Positions 54,281 to 63,558 of a stretch of DNA of 64,000 bases are shown here, in pieces (position 1 is the stretch's first letter; the number at the start of each line of letters is the position of its first letter). Where the stretch lies: the NCBI GenBank assembly GCA_964617585.1, contig CAZTXS010000005.1, forward strand, positions 1 through 64,000, given 5' to 3'. The notes below the pieces were generated by a model. That model did not search any database. It was not told the origin of the DNA and saw only the letters and a program-made list of their open reading frames with translations. Both the position numbers and the translations under genes were made by a program. This stretch comes from UMGS1601 sp964617585 (GTDB lineage: Bacteria > Bacillota > Clostridia > Oscillospirales > Ruminococcaceae).

Positions 54281-56635
54281 TTAATACGTTAAAACTTCCG
54301 GTTTCCTGCCTTTAGTAACAACGCCTAAAAAATCATCATAAAACTCTTTTTTAATAGATAATGCCCCGCACTCATGCTTTTCAATTGCACCGGCCTCATA
54401 TAGTTTTTCTTTTATCTTAGGGTAAACGCTTATCGTATATTTTTGAGCTGTTCTCAGTAAATCAATAGTTTCCTTTAAAGGAATATCCGAATCAAGCCTT
54501 GAAATAATATTCTTGGCTTTATCATTATACGGAACTAAAAAATCATATGTTTTATCATCTATAACATCAAATTTTTCTCCGGCAGTTTTAAAAGCCTGAC
54601 AGCAATATTGAAGATTAGTTTTCTTAAAACGTGCAAAACGCTTTTCATTCAACGATAATAAATCAACCAACGTTTCAGAATTTTTAATATTATAAGAAAG
54701 AATATTTTTTTGCGTTTTATAAAGCTTTTCAAAATACACAGACATGGTTTCACATGAAAGCAGATCTGAAAATTCATCGCTGTCTGCAATTTGCCGCGAA
54801 ATGTCCTGCGCCGTTTTCAACTCATTCATTTTATTAATGTTTTCATCCTTAATATTAATTAAATAAACCGGACATACTTCTTTTCTTTCGCCGTTTCTGT
54901 TACATCTCCCCGCCGCCTGTGCTGCATTGTCCATTCCTGCAAGTGAACGCACCACGCAACCGAACGATATATCAACTCCTGCTTCAATAAGCTTAGTGGT
55001 AACACAAATTATTCTGTTATTCTCATTCAGCAGTTTTCGCAGCTGATCAATTCTGTCCCGCCTATGCTGAGGACACATATATGTACTAAGGTGTATAATT
55101 TCAGCTTTTTCTGAATCAGACGCTTCTTCGTTTTTATCTTTAATAAGCTTAAATACGGATTCGGCAGACTCTTTGGTATTTACAACCACAAGCAGGTTTT
55201 TGCTTTCAAGATACCTCTGATAACAAAAATCCGCCGCATCGCCATATGTATAACCTTCAGCCGTTATTTTTGATATAAGTTCGGTTCTTTTAAATATTTC
55301 AAAATCTTCAGCATAATCGCCTGTCATATTGTATTCTTCATCCAGCATAAGAGAATACTCCGCATTCTCAAAAGCAGGCTGCGTTGCTGAACAAAGCACA
55401 ACGGAGCTTCCACAGATTTTGGTAAGGAAATTCATTGCAAGATTGAACAAATTAACGCATTTTAGCGGAATAGACTGCACCTCGTCAATAATAATTACAG
55501 CATGGCTAAGTCTATGCATTCTGCGAAGACAAGAATTCTTATCAGAAAACAGTGTGTTTAAAAACTGAACCATAGTAGTGGCAATAACAGGACTATCCCA
55601 TTTTTCTGTACGCAGTTCATATTCATGAAGCTCTTCTTTATTATCTGTTTCCTGCAGAATATTTGAATGATGTTCAAGAACATTATCTTCACCTGCGACG
55701 CTTCTAATCTCATCGCTGTTCTGTTCCAGTATAGACATAAAAGGGGCAACGTATATAATTTTTTCCATATTATAATTTTTGCAATAATCTATTGCAAATC
55801 TTAATGAGGACAGGGTTTTTCCTCCACCCGTCGGAACAGTAAGTCTGCATATGCCAACCTTATGCTTTGCAAACTCGGCGCAGCGTCTTGAAATATCATT
55901 TCTCTGAATGGAAATTCTGTCGGTTCTGTCCTTAAAGCCGTCTAGTTTGACCTGCATTTTATTATACATATTCTCCCACAAAGCCGATACATCAAATTCT
56001 TTTTCCGTCTTGCATCCTGACATAAAATCAGCAGTGTCTATACGATCGGCGTCAATTAAAACCGACTGCATAAAACGCTCGAACATTCCAAGATAAAAAG
56101 AAAATTTTTTCCTTGATCCAAAGCTTATATCATATATCCTTTTCCTTACAGTCATGTATTCATATGTGGATTTCTCTATTAAGCTTTCTAATTCCATTGA
56201 ATTTGAAAGCTTTTCTATACCTTTCTCGATCTCATCATATCTGTCGTTTTTAGAAATCCTCTTGGAAAACACATCGTTTCCCTCTTCATCCAACCAATCA
56301 TGCAAACCATGATGAGAAATAATTGTCCTTGCAATAAATCTGCAAGCTTTAGTTTTATTTTTATCATTAAATCGGTCGGATATTTCGCATAAATATTTTG
56401 CTCCTGCAAAGCTGTGATCAATTTCCCCTCGTCTAAAACTACTTTCGCCTTGAATATATTTATTGAAATCAGCCGTCATTTTGCCGACGTCATGAAAAAT
56501 CCCCTGCAAATATGCCAAAGAAGAAAGCTTAAGCTTTTTTGTATATTTTTCACATAAAGCAGCAACCCCGGCGCAATGCTCGTTCACTGTTTGTATTTTA
56601 TTATCCGTTTCCCTTATATGCGCAATATAATCCAT
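54281..56635 (-). CDS. cas3: Cas3, HD nuclease-helicase
   Basis: Cas3 unwinds and degrades target DNA once Cascade has bound. The 784-residue product has the N-terminal HD nuclease domain (H20; H48-D49 in GIFHDVGK) and a superfamily 2 helicase with Walker A VPTGGGKTLSS near residue 268 and the DEVQ box near residue 383. The helicase C-terminal motif region ICVTTKLIEAGVDISF and QAAGRCNRNGERKEV follow. It is a full-length single-chain Cas3. It is the first cas gene and has its own promoter; 148 bases separate it from cas5. Confidence 0.96.
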   Translation of the reverse strand: MDYIAHIRETDNKIQTVNEHCAGVAALCEKYTKKLKLSSLAYLQGIFHDVGKMTADFNKYIQGESSFRRGEIDHSFAGAKYLCEISDRFNDKNKTKACRFIARTIISHHGLHDWLDEEGNDVFSKRISKNDRYDEIEKGIEKLSNSMELESLIEKSTYEYMTVRKRIYDISFGSRKKFSFYLGMFERFMQSVLIDADRIDTADFMSGCKTEKEFDVSALWENMYNKMQVKLDGFKDRTDRISIQRNDISRRCAEFAKHKVGICRLTVPTGGGKTLSSLRFAIDYCKNYNMEKIIYVAPFMSILEQNSDEIRSVAGEDNVLEHHSNILQETDNKEELHEYELRTEKWDSPVIATTMVQFLNTLFSDKNSCLRRMHRLSHAVIIIDEVQSIPLKCVNLFNLAMNFLTKICGSSVVLCSATQPAFENAEYSLMLDEEYNMTGDYAEDFEIFKRTELISKITAEGYTYGDAADFCYQRYLESKNLLVVVNTKESAESVFKLIKDKNEEASDSEKAEIIHLSTYMCPQHRRDRIDQLRKLLNENNRIICVTTKLIEAGVDISFGCVVRSLAGMDNAAQAAGRCNRNGERKEVCPVYLINIKDENINKMNELKTAQDISRQIADSDEFSDLLSCETMSVYFEKLYKTQKNILSYNIKNSETLVDLLSLNEKRFARFKKTNLQYCCQAFKTAGEKFDVIDDKTYDFLVPYNDKAKNIISRLDSDIPLKETIDLLRTAQKYTISVYPKIKEKLYEAGAIEKHECGALSIKKEFYDDFLGVVTKGRKPEVLTY

Positions 56636-56712
56636 AGAACTGCCATTCCTCTATCCTCAAAACCAAATATTTTATTTTAATTACATTATTACATAATTTT
56701 GCTACTAAAATA

Positions 56713-56741
56713 AGTATATCATATAAAAACTAAAAATTCAA
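56713..56741 (-). promoter_or_regulatory. Promoter for cas3
   Basis: TTGAAT (56736-56741), a 17-base spacer and TATACT (56713-56718) lie on the minus strand, with TGA before the -10. The leader is about 70 bases. Confidence 0.7.
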
Positions 56742-56757
56742 CAAAAACATACATATT

Positions 56758-56862
56758 TTAATAAGAGCTTGCCCGTTATTCAACGTGGAAAGGGTCGGCA
56801 TTGCCGAACGGGTAATAAAACCCGCCGCCTATAGAAGCGGAGGACATCTTGCCTTAGTTATA
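56758..56862. repeat. Dispersed structured repeat, copy 2 (short form)
   Basis: It matches 1-142 in the same orientation but lacks the 36 bases that form most of the largest hairpin there. The CCGCC hairpin is weakened by substitutions. It lies between the cas3 promoter and the leuS terminator. No coding sequence is seen. Confidence 0.75.
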
Positions 56863-56893
56863 AAATTTTATTTAAGTTTCAAATATATTTAAA

Positions 56894-56949
56894 AAAACGG
56901 CTCTTACATTATGTGTTTGTGTTTAACATCATAACATAAAAGCCGTTTT
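56894..56949 (-). terminator. Terminator of the leuS transcript
   Basis: AAAACGGCT (56894-56902) pairs with AGCCGTTTT (56941-56949). On the minus strand a run of seven T follows. The long loop has further weak pairing. Confidence 0.75.
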
Positions 56950-56977
56950 CTTAATATTATATTATTTTAAAACCACA

Positions 56978-59383
56978 TTATTTAACAACAATGTTTACAA
57001 GCTTTCCGGGAACGTAAATCTCTTTGATAATACTCTTTCCGTTTACCGCTTCTGCAATCTTTGGCTCTGCCATAACCTTTTCAATTACCGATTCCTTTTC
57101 CTCGTCAACACTTATAACCAGCTTAGCCTTGACCTTTCCGTTGATCTGAGCCGCTATCTCTATGGTATCGTCAACACAAAGCGACTCGTCAAATTCAGGC
57201 CACTTCTGCTCGTTTAACATACCTGTGAAGCCCATATTCTGATACATTTCTTCGGTAATATGAGGGGCAAAAGGATTTAGCAGCGTAATGAAAGTTTTAA
57301 GCTCCGCCTTATTAATCTGCTTAGAAGCGTAAATCTCATTAATCAGCGACATAAGAGCCGCAACAGCAGTGTTGAATTTGAGGTTTTCTATATCCTCGGA
57401 AACCTTCTTAATCGTTTTATGGAATGAGGATTTCAACTCCTTACGATAGTCATTGCCTTCAATCGCCATATCCTGAAGCGACCATACTCTGTCAAGGAAT
57501 CTCTTGCAACCCTTTATGGATTTCGTACTCCAAGGAGCTGTCTTTTCAAAATCTCCGACAAACATCTCATAAAGGCGCAACGAATCTGCTCCGTACTCGT
57601 TTACAACGTCATCTGGATTTATAACGTTGCCTCTGGATTTTGACATCTTTTGTCCGTCCTCGCCGAGAATCATACCATGAGATGTTCTTCTTATATACGG
57701 CTCTTTTGTAGGCACAACGCCCAAATCATAAAGGAACTTATGCCAGAAACGCGAGTAAAGCAGATGAAGCGTAGTATGCTCCATTCCTCCGTTATACCAG
57801 TCAACAGGCATCCAGTAATCAAGAGCTTCCTTGGAAGCAAGCTCCTTATCGTTATGAGGATCACAGTATCTCAAGAAGTACCACGAAGAACCCGCCCACT
57901 GAGGCATGGTATCCGTTTCTCTCTTTGCGGGACCTCCGCAGTGAGGACAGGTGGTGTTTATAAAGCTTTCAAGCGTTGAAAGCGGTGATTCTCCGTTATC
58001 GGTAGGCATATAGCTGTCAACCTCAGGAAGCGTCAGAGGAAGCTCGCTTTCGGGAATCGGAACATATCCGCACTTTTCACAATGAACGATAGGAATAGGC
58101 TCTCCCCAATATCTCTGACGTGAGAACACCCAGTCACGAAGCTTGTAATTTACTTTTTTCTTACCCTTTCCTGTTTCTTCAAGCCAGTCTTTCATTTTAA
58201 CCTTGGCTTCTTCAACCGTCAAGCCGTCCAGAAATCCTGAGTTAGTCATAATTCCTGTTGCACAATCAGTGAACGCCTCTTTGGTCACGTCGCCGCCCTT
58301 TACAACCTCGATAATAGGCAAGTCAAACACCTTGGCGAAATCATAGTCACGGGTATCATGCGCTGGAACGGCCATGATAGCTCCCGTTCCGTAGCCCATT
58401 AAAACATAATCGGATATAAATATAGGAATTTCTCTCCCGTTCACGGGGTTTACGGCATGAACGCCGTCCAGCTTAACGCCAGTCTTTTCCTTAACCATTT
58501 CAGTTCTTTCAAAATCAGACTTTCTTGCCGATTTTTCCTGATACTCGCGTATAGCGTCGTTATTTTTAAGCTTTGGTTCCCATTTCTTTAAAATAGGATG
58601 CTCCGGCGAAATAACCATATATGTTGCTCCGAAAAGCGTATCCGGACGGGTTGTATAAACGGTCAGTATATCACCCTCGGAGGTTTCAAATTCAACCTCC
58701 GCTCCCTCAGAACGTCCTATCCAGTTTTTCTGCGTCGTTTTAATCTTATCAAGGTAATTCACTTCCGAAAGATCGTCAATAAGTCTTTGAGCATACTCGG
58801 TAATTTTCAGCATCCACTGACTTTTAACCTTGTGAACTACCTCGCCTCCGCATCGCTCGCAAACGCCGCCGACAACCTCTTCATTTGCTAAAACGACTTT
58901 ACAGGACGTACACCAGTTTACAGCCATTTCGCTCTTATATGCCAGACCTTTTTTGAACATTTGAATAAATATCCATTGCGTCCATTTGAAATAGTCGGGG
59001 TCGGTGGTGTTTACTTCTTTATCCCAATCGAAAGATAGTCCGAGCATTTTTAGCTGACCTTTAAATCTTTCAATATTGTTCTTTGTAACTATTGCCGGAT
59101 GAATCTTATTCTTTATAGCAAAGTTTTCCGTAGGCAGTCCGAAAGCGTCCCATCCCATAGGGAACAGCACGTTATAACCCTCAAGTCTTTTCTTTCTTGA
59201 CACTATGTCCATTGCTGTATACGGACGGGGATGCCCGATATGTAGCCCCTGTCCTGAAGGATAAGGAAACTCGACCAGAGCATAAAACTTCGGCTTTGAA
59301 TAGTCTTTAGACGCTTCAAAGATGTTATTTTTCTCCCATATGTCCTGCCACTTCTTTTCTATTGCCTTAAAATTATAATCCAT
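56978..59383 (-). CDS. leuS: Leucyl-tRNA synthetase
   Basis: LeuS charges tRNA-Leu and edits mischarged products. The 801-residue class I enzyme shows HIGH at residues 48-51, the zinc-type segments CTSCKVV...GGVCERCGG, the editing domain (TVYTTRPDTLFGATYMV, GYGTGAIMAVPAHDTRDY), KMSKS near 577 in DGQKMSKSRGN, and a C-terminal anticodon-binding region. AAGGA lies ten bases before the ATG at 59383. A TTG three codons earlier is too close to it. No T-box leader is seen, since rsfS lies close upstream. Confidence 0.98.
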   Translation of the reverse strand: MDYNFKAIEKKWQDIWEKNNIFEASKDYSKPKFYALVEFPYPSGQGLHIGHPRPYTAMDIVSRKKRLEGYNVLFPMGWDAFGLPTENFAIKNKIHPAIVTKNNIERFKGQLKMLGLSFDWDKEVNTTDPDYFKWTQWIFIQMFKKGLAYKSEMAVNWCTSCKVVLANEEVVGGVCERCGGEVVHKVKSQWMLKITEYAQRLIDDLSEVNYLDKIKTTQKNWIGRSEGAEVEFETSEGDILTVYTTRPDTLFGATYMVISPEHPILKKWEPKLKNNDAIREYQEKSARKSDFERTEMVKEKTGVKLDGVHAVNPVNGREIPIFISDYVLMGYGTGAIMAVPAHDTRDYDFAKVFDLPIIEVVKGGDVTKEAFTDCATGIMTNSGFLDGLTVEEAKVKMKDWLEETGKGKKKVNYKLRDWVFSRQRYWGEPIPIVHCEKCGYVPIPESELPLTLPEVDSYMPTDNGESPLSTLESFINTTCPHCGGPAKRETDTMPQWAGSSWYFLRYCDPHNDKELASKEALDYWMPVDWYNGGMEHTTLHLLYSRFWHKFLYDLGVVPTKEPYIRRTSHGMILGEDGQKMSKSRGNVINPDDVVNEYGADSLRLYEMFVGDFEKTAPWSTKSIKGCKRFLDRVWSLQDMAIEGNDYRKELKSSFHKTIKKVSEDIENLKFNTAVAALMSLINEIYASKQINKAELKTFITLLNPFAPHITEEMYQNMGFTGMLNEQKWPEFDESLCVDDTIEIAAQINGKVKAKLVISVDEEKESVIEKVMAEPKIAEAVNGKSIIKEIYVPGKLVNIVVK

Positions 59384-59460
59384 TCTTTTCAATCCTTTGT
59401 GTTTATTTTTTATAACTTAAAGCTTAAAGCTTTTTCTTTCAAACTCACTGTTAAATGTTT

Positions 59461-59814
59461 TTAATTGAGAAATTCCGAAACGTCAATATGCTCTCCGTCC
59501 GCCCAAAGACGCTCCAGATTGTAATGCTCTCTGGTTTCTTTATAAAATATATGAACGACAACATCGCCGTAGTCAATGATTATCCAGTTAGCTCCACGCT
59601 CTCCCTCAACCCTCAAAGGCTCGGCGCCCTGCTGTTTCATTTTAAATTCGACCTCGTCCGCCAGTGCTCTTGTCTGTGTTGACGACATACCGTTCGCTAT
59701 AACAAAATAATCCGCAATTATAGTCAACTCACTGATTTTTATTGTCTGTATATCCTCCGCCTTTTTAGCGTCGAGCGTTTTAATAATAAGCTTCAGCTTC
59801 TCTTCAAGAGTCAT
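59461..59814 (-). CDS. rsfS: Ribosome silencing factor RsfS
   Basis: RsfS binds ribosomal protein L14 and keeps the large subunit from joining the small one when nutrients are scarce. The 117-residue product has the family pattern ISELTIIADYFVIANGMSST, RVEGERGANWIIIDYGDVVVHIF and YNLERLWADG. AAGGAG precedes the ATG. It lies between yqeK and leuS. Confidence 0.96.
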   Translation of the reverse strand: MTLEEKLKLIIKTLDAKKAEDIQTIKISELTIIADYFVIANGMSSTQTRALADEVEFKMKQQGAEPLRVEGERGANWIIIDYGDVVVHIFYKETREHYNLERLWADGEHIDVSEFLN

Positions 59815-59827
59815 TTAAACTTCTCCT

Positions 59828-60424
59828 TTATTTCTTGTTTTTAACTTTCCCTACATACTCATTATACGCAGAAAGCGTAGATTTTACTATTTCAAATTCC
59901 TTATTTATCGTGCTTTTGATAGAATATTTAAGCGCCTCCAGCATACCTGAATTTAAATCTTTATGCGCAAGCTTCCTGTATTTCTTAACATCGCTGTAGG
60001 TTCTGTCCTCAGAAACCAGGTCGGCGAGATAAACTATCTTTTCAAGTGTTGACATTCCCTCTCTGGCTACCGTGTGATACCTCACGGCGTTTTGAATGTC
60101 CTCATCATATATCCCAAATTCTTCTTCGATAAATACAGAACCGGCTATGGCGTGGTGCAAAGCCTTGGTGTTTTTTTCAGATTCATCAACATATGTTCTG
60201 CTTCGTGAAATAAGAGCCGTTTGTTCTTTATCTCCGTCCTCCTTACACACGTCATGTACAAGTCCGGCAAGATAGGCTTTCTTTTCATCAAAGCCGTTTT
60301 TCTCAGCTAAACGTTCGGCTTCCTCTGCAACGCATATTGAATGATGATATCGATCCTTACTAAGCCTTTTTTTCAGAAAGCTTTTTAAGTATTTGATATT
60401 TTCGTCATAGTCAAAATCAATCAA
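59828..60424 (-). CDS. yqeK: YqeK, HD-domain Ap4A hydrolase
   Basis: YqeK-type proteins hydrolyse diadenosine tetraphosphate symmetrically. The 198-residue product has the HD signature H28, then H57-D58 in LAGLVHDVCKEDG, H85-H86 in KALHHAIAG, and RYHTVAREGMSTLEKIVYLADL. The TTG start at 60424 overlaps the nadD end by eight bases and has AAAGGA about nine bases upstream. The nadD-yqeK-rsfS order is widespread in Firmicutes. Confidence 0.95.
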   Translation of the reverse strand: MIDFDYDENIKYLKSFLKKRLSKDRYHHSICVAEEAERLAEKNGFDEKKAYLAGLVHDVCKEDGDKEQTALISRSRTYVDESEKNTKALHHAIAGSVFIEEEFGIYDEDIQNAVRYHTVAREGMSTLEKIVYLADLVSEDRTYSDVKKYRKLAHKDLNSGMLEALKYSIKSTINKEFEIVKSTLSAYNEYVGKVKNKK

Positions 60425-61043
60425 TATACAATTTCCTTTCTAAAATGTATTCTACTACCTTTTTATCCAAATAGCAAGTAAGTTTTTCATCATCTTTTTC
60501 TCTGACCGCTTCCCTTATTTCAGTCGAAGATATTTCAAGAGGAGCTACCGTGATAATTTTTACCTCTCCTCCGAGCGATATAAGCTCTCTTGCATAGTCT
60601 TCAAGCTTTTCTGCGCCTTCTTCGCAACGGCTCATACAAACCAGCGTGCAAAGCTTTAAAATCTCATCAAACCTGTACCATTTCTTAAAGTAAATAAGCA
60701 TATCGCTTCCCATTATAAAATGAAGCTTATACTCATTATCCGGATAGGCTTCTTTAAGCGCTTTCAAAGTGTTAAAAGAATAGCTTTTTCCGCTTTGAGA
60801 AAACTCTATATCGCTTATGCGGATATTATCGCAGTTAATATCATTATTTTCAAGAGAAAGCTTTATAATGTTCACTCTGTCCTTATCGTCCGCGAGACCG
60901 TCCGCACTTTTATGCGGAGGAAGCTTTGACGGAACAATTATTATCTCATCAAAGCTCAAAGCCCTTGAAACCTCTGAAATCAGCTTTTTATGTCCCTTGT
61001 GAAACGGATTGAAGGTTCCTCCGAAAACAGCAATATTTTTCAC
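60417..61043 (-). CDS. nadD: Nicotinate-nucleotide adenylyltransferase
   Basis: NadD makes nicotinate adenine dinucleotide from NaMN and ATP in NAD synthesis. The 208-residue product has the nucleotidyltransferase motif GGTFNPFHKGH (H15, H18), then VPSKLPPHKSA, FIMGSDMLIYFKKW and ISSTEIREAVRE. The start is GTG, with GGGAGG nine bases upstream. Confidence 0.96.
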   Translation of the reverse strand: MKNIAVFGGTFNPFHKGHKKLISEVSRALSFDEIIIVPSKLPPHKSADGLADDKDRVNIIKLSLENNDINCDNIRISDIEFSQSGKSYSFNTLKALKEAYPDNEYKLHFIMGSDMLIYFKKWYRFDEILKLCTLVCMSRCEEGAEKLEDYARELISLGGEVKIITVAPLEISSTEIREAVREKDDEKLTCYLDKKVVEYILERKLYID

Positions 61044-61095
61044 GCTTCCGCCTCCCTTTGATTTCGTTTAAAAACGGGCTGTGCTTATCTTTCCA

Positions 61096-61386
61096 TTACG
61101 GAAGCTTAATTATAGGTTCCTTTTCATTCTTCTTATACAAAATACCGATAGAACCTATAACCTTAACAACGTCAGCGCTTATTGATTCTGCAATCTCGGC
61201 AGACGCTTCCTTTGCAGAATAAAGGGAATTGTCAAGCACCCTGATTTTCATAATCTCATGAACCCTAAGATAATCGTCTATACGGCTTATCTGCTCGGCT
61301 GAAACACCGCTCTTGCCGATTTGAAATACAGGATTAAGCTTGTTTGAGATACTATTTAAATATGCTCTTTGCTTTGATGTAAGCAT
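61096..61386 (-). CDS. yhbY: YhbY-family CRM-domain RNA-binding protein
   Basis: CRM proteins associate with pre-50S ribosomes. The 96-residue product is the whole domain: LTSKQRAYLNSISNKLNPV, the GKSG loop, and KIRVLDNSLYSAKEASAEI. It lies between the XTP pyrophosphatase and nadD genes, a common clostridial neighbourhood. Confidence 0.93.
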   Translation of the reverse strand: MLTSKQRAYLNSISNKLNPVFQIGKSGVSAEQISRIDDYLRVHEIMKIRVLDNSLYSAKEASAEIAESISADVVKVIGSIGILYKKNEKEPIIKLP

Positions 61387-61408
61387 AAGAATTTCCGCCC
61401 TTCAAATT

Positions 61409-61978
61409 TTATATAATTTTTAAAAGCTCCTTTATGGCGTTACCTCTGTGAGAAATTTTATTCTTTTCCTCATTACTCATCTGCGCCAGAGTTTTATCTC
61501 CGTAAAGGAAAATCGGATCATAGCCAAAACCGTTCGTTCCCTTTTCCTCATAGCCTATTCCGCCCTCGCAGGTGCCTCTCACAGTCAACGCTTCGCCGTT
61601 ATCTCTTATAAGACATATCGTACATACAAACCTGGCTGTCCTGCCGCTTTCAGAAACTCCCTCAAGCTGCTGCAAAACCTTCAAGTTTCTTTTATGAGCG
61701 GTTTTAAGTCCCTCATAACGGGCAGAATAAATTCCCGGCCTTTTATCAAGAGCGTCCACCTCAAGTCCGCTGTCGTCTGCTATAACATAGGTTTTTGTTA
61801 TATCATAAATCGCCTTTGCCTTAAGCTTTGCATTTTCTTCAAAGGTCTTACCCGTTTCTTCAATCTCAATATTTATGCCTGACTCCGACTGGGAAACAAC
61901 CTCAAATCCGAGAGGAGTTAAAATCTCTTTAAACTCGCTGACCTTTCCTTTGTTATTGGTAGCTAATATAAGCTTCAT
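61409..61978 (-). CDS. XTP/dITP diphosphohydrolase (RdgB/HAM1 family)
   Basis: The enzyme cleans deaminated purine nucleotides from the pool. The 189-residue product has the family start MKLILATNNKGKVSEFKEIL, the ETGKTFEENAKLKAKAI segment, DDSGLEVDALDKRPGIYSARY, and the C-terminal FGYDPIFL and KNKISHRGNA. The ATG at 61978 has GGAG about 11 bases upstream and overlaps the preceding gene's stop as ATGA. A GTG seven codons earlier gives non-family residues. Confidence 0.95.
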   Translation of the reverse strand: MKLILATNNKGKVSEFKEILTPLGFEVVSQSESGINIEIEETGKTFEENAKLKAKAIYDITKTYVIADDSGLEVDALDKRPGIYSARYEGLKTAHKRNLKVLQQLEGVSESGRTARFVCTICLIRDNGEALTVRGTCEGGIGYEEKGTNGFGYDPIFLYGDKTLAQMSNEEKNKISHRGNAIKELLKII

Positions 61979-62328
61979 ATACCGAGCTTCTCCTTCCACT
62001 CGCTTTCCTTGAAACCGGCAAGAACAAAATTGTCCGATACAAGGATAGGTCTTTTAACAAGCATACCGTCGCCGGATAAAAGCTTGATTTTCTCATCATA
62101 TGACATTTCAGCAAGCCTGTCTTTCAAACCCAACTCACGGTAAAGCATACCGCTCGTATTAAAAAATCTCTTTATATCCAGTCCGGATATCTCAATCCAC
62201 TCTTTAAGCTCGCTTTCAGACGGGTTTTGCTCTTTGATATGACGGTCGGTATAACTAACGCCGTTTTTGTCTAAAAAAGCCTTTGCTTTCTTACAGGTTG
62301 TACATTTGGGGTATTGTATAAATAACAT
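61975..62328 (-). CDS. Spx/ArsC-like thioredoxin-fold protein
   Basis: The 117-residue product belongs to the ArsC/Spx superfamily. It has the CxxC motif in YPKCTTCKKAKAFL, the DRHIKEQNPSESEL region and KRPILVSDNFVLAGF near the C-terminus. Members include the regulators Spx and MgsR and others of unknown role (YusI-type). This one could be a redox enzyme or a regulator; the sequence does not decide. Its stop overlaps the next start by four bases. Confidence 0.88.
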   Translation of the reverse strand: MLFIQYPKCTTCKKAKAFLDKNGVSYTDRHIKEQNPSESELKEWIEISGLDIKRFFNTSGMLYRELGLKDRLAEMSYDEKIKLLSGDGMLVKRPILVSDNFVLAGFKESEWKEKLGI

Positions 62329-62348
62329 GAATTTTCTCCTTTTTCTGT

Positions 62349-63254
62349 TTATTCAAACAAAGCGTTCACAAAGTCTGCGCTGTTAAACGGTTCTATATCC
62401 TCGATACTCTCTCCGACTGTAATAAGCTTAACCGGAATCTTCAAGTCCTCGGTAATAGAAAGAACGATTCCCCCCTTGGCTGTTCCGTCAAGCTTGGTTA
62501 GTATGATTCCCGTTATATCAGCGACCTCATTAAAAAGCCTTGCTTGATTGACCGCATTCTGTCCTGTTGTTGCGTCAAGCGCTAATAAAACCTCAAGAGA
62601 ACAGCCTTCGGCCTGTTCATGAACTATTCTGGATATTTTTTTTAGCTCCTCCATAAGGTTTTTCTTATTGTGAAGTCTTCCTGCCGTGTCGCATATAACC
62701 ACATCAACCGAACGGGCTTTTGCCGCTGTCAGAGCGTCAAAAACTACCGCCGCCGGGTCAGAACCCTCTTTTTGCTTAATAATAGGCACTCCCGCTCTTT
62801 CAGTCCAAACCTCAAGCTGATCTATTGCGGCAGCCCGGAACGTATCCGCAGCGGCGACAAGAACTTTCTTGCCCTCGTTTTTAAGCTGATATGCAAGCTT
62901 TCCTATAGACGTAGTCTTGCCCGCTCCGTTCACACCGATAACCAAAATTACAGACGGCTTTGCTGACAAATCAAGAGGCTGTTCCTCACCCAGCATATCC
63001 GTAATAACTTCCTTAAGCAGATCCTTTATAAGCGTCGGGTCGGTAATACCCTGAGATTTTACTCGGTCACGAAGCTCATCGCAAATTCTCATTGAAGTAT
63101 TGACCCCTATGTCGCACATGATAAGCGTTTCTTCAAGCTCTTCAAAAAGGTCTTCGTCAATCCTTGTAAAAGCTCCGAGCATTGCGTTCAGCTTGCTCAA
63201 AAAAGCATTGTTTGTTTTTGAAAGTCCCTGTTTCAGCTTTTTAAATAATCCCAT
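62349..63254 (-). CDS. ftsY: Signal recognition particle receptor FtsY
   Basis: FtsY is the membrane-associated GTPase that receives SRP-ribosome complexes. The 301-residue product is an NG domain with little of the acidic A region. It shows P-loop GVNGAGKTT at residues 107-115, VAAADTFRAAAIDQLEVW, DTAGRLHNKKNLMEEL and TKLDGTAKGG. AGGAG lies seven bases before the ATG, directly after the DUF3781-like stop. Downstream of smc is a common position. Confidence 0.97.
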   Translation of the reverse strand: MGLFKKLKQGLSKTNNAFLSKLNAMLGAFTRIDEDLFEELEETLIMCDIGVNTSMRICDELRDRVKSQGITDPTLIKDLLKEVITDMLGEEQPLDLSAKPSVILVIGVNGAGKTTSIGKLAYQLKNEGKKVLVAAADTFRAAAIDQLEVWTERAGVPIIKQKEGSDPAAVVFDALTAAKARSVDVVICDTAGRLHNKKNLMEELKKISRIVHEQAEGCSLEVLLALDATTGQNAVNQARLFNEVADITGIILTKLDGTAKGGIVLSITEDLKIPVKLITVGESIEDIEPFNSADFVNALFE

Positions 63255-63265
63255 ATCTGACTCCT

Positions 63266-63522
63266 TTATAAATTACTGTTTAGTAAATGCTCCGTAATAA
63301 TTGTATAGCTATATGAATTTATTGTTATTCTTATATTATCAATTTCTGCATAAAAATTTTTTCCCTTTTTGAAAATATAACAATTCTTCTTATACAATTT
63401 ATTTCTGCAAAGCTTAACTGTGTATTCAGCGTCTATTCTTAAATTTTTTCTTATTCTGTCCGTTCCCATTTTGTAGTATGAATCTTATCAATGTTTTTCA
63501 ATAATAATTCTTTATAACCCAA
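63266..63522 (-). pseudogene. DUF3781-like small gene with a one-base frameshift
   Basis: From TTG at 63522 (AAGGCGG nine bases upstream) the frame reads MGYKELLLKNIDKIHTTK. The frame that follows from 63469 reads MGTDRIRKNLRID...KGKNFYAEID...SYTIITEH. I recall the two parts, placed end to end, as the DUF3781 family pattern. They are out of register by one base at a run of four A (minus strand, 63469-63472); five A would restore the frame. It could be a real pseudogene, a sequencing error, or a short gene starting at 63469, although that ATG has no ribosome binding site. The family's function is unknown. It lies between smc and ftsY. Confidence 0.6.
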
Positions 63523-63558
63523 TTAAAACAACCGCCTTATTAAATTTCATTAGGATAA

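Noticed and set aside
59384..59460. Possible T-box leader for leuS
   Set aside because: Only 77 bases separate rsfS from leuS, with no T-box sequence or specifier stem.
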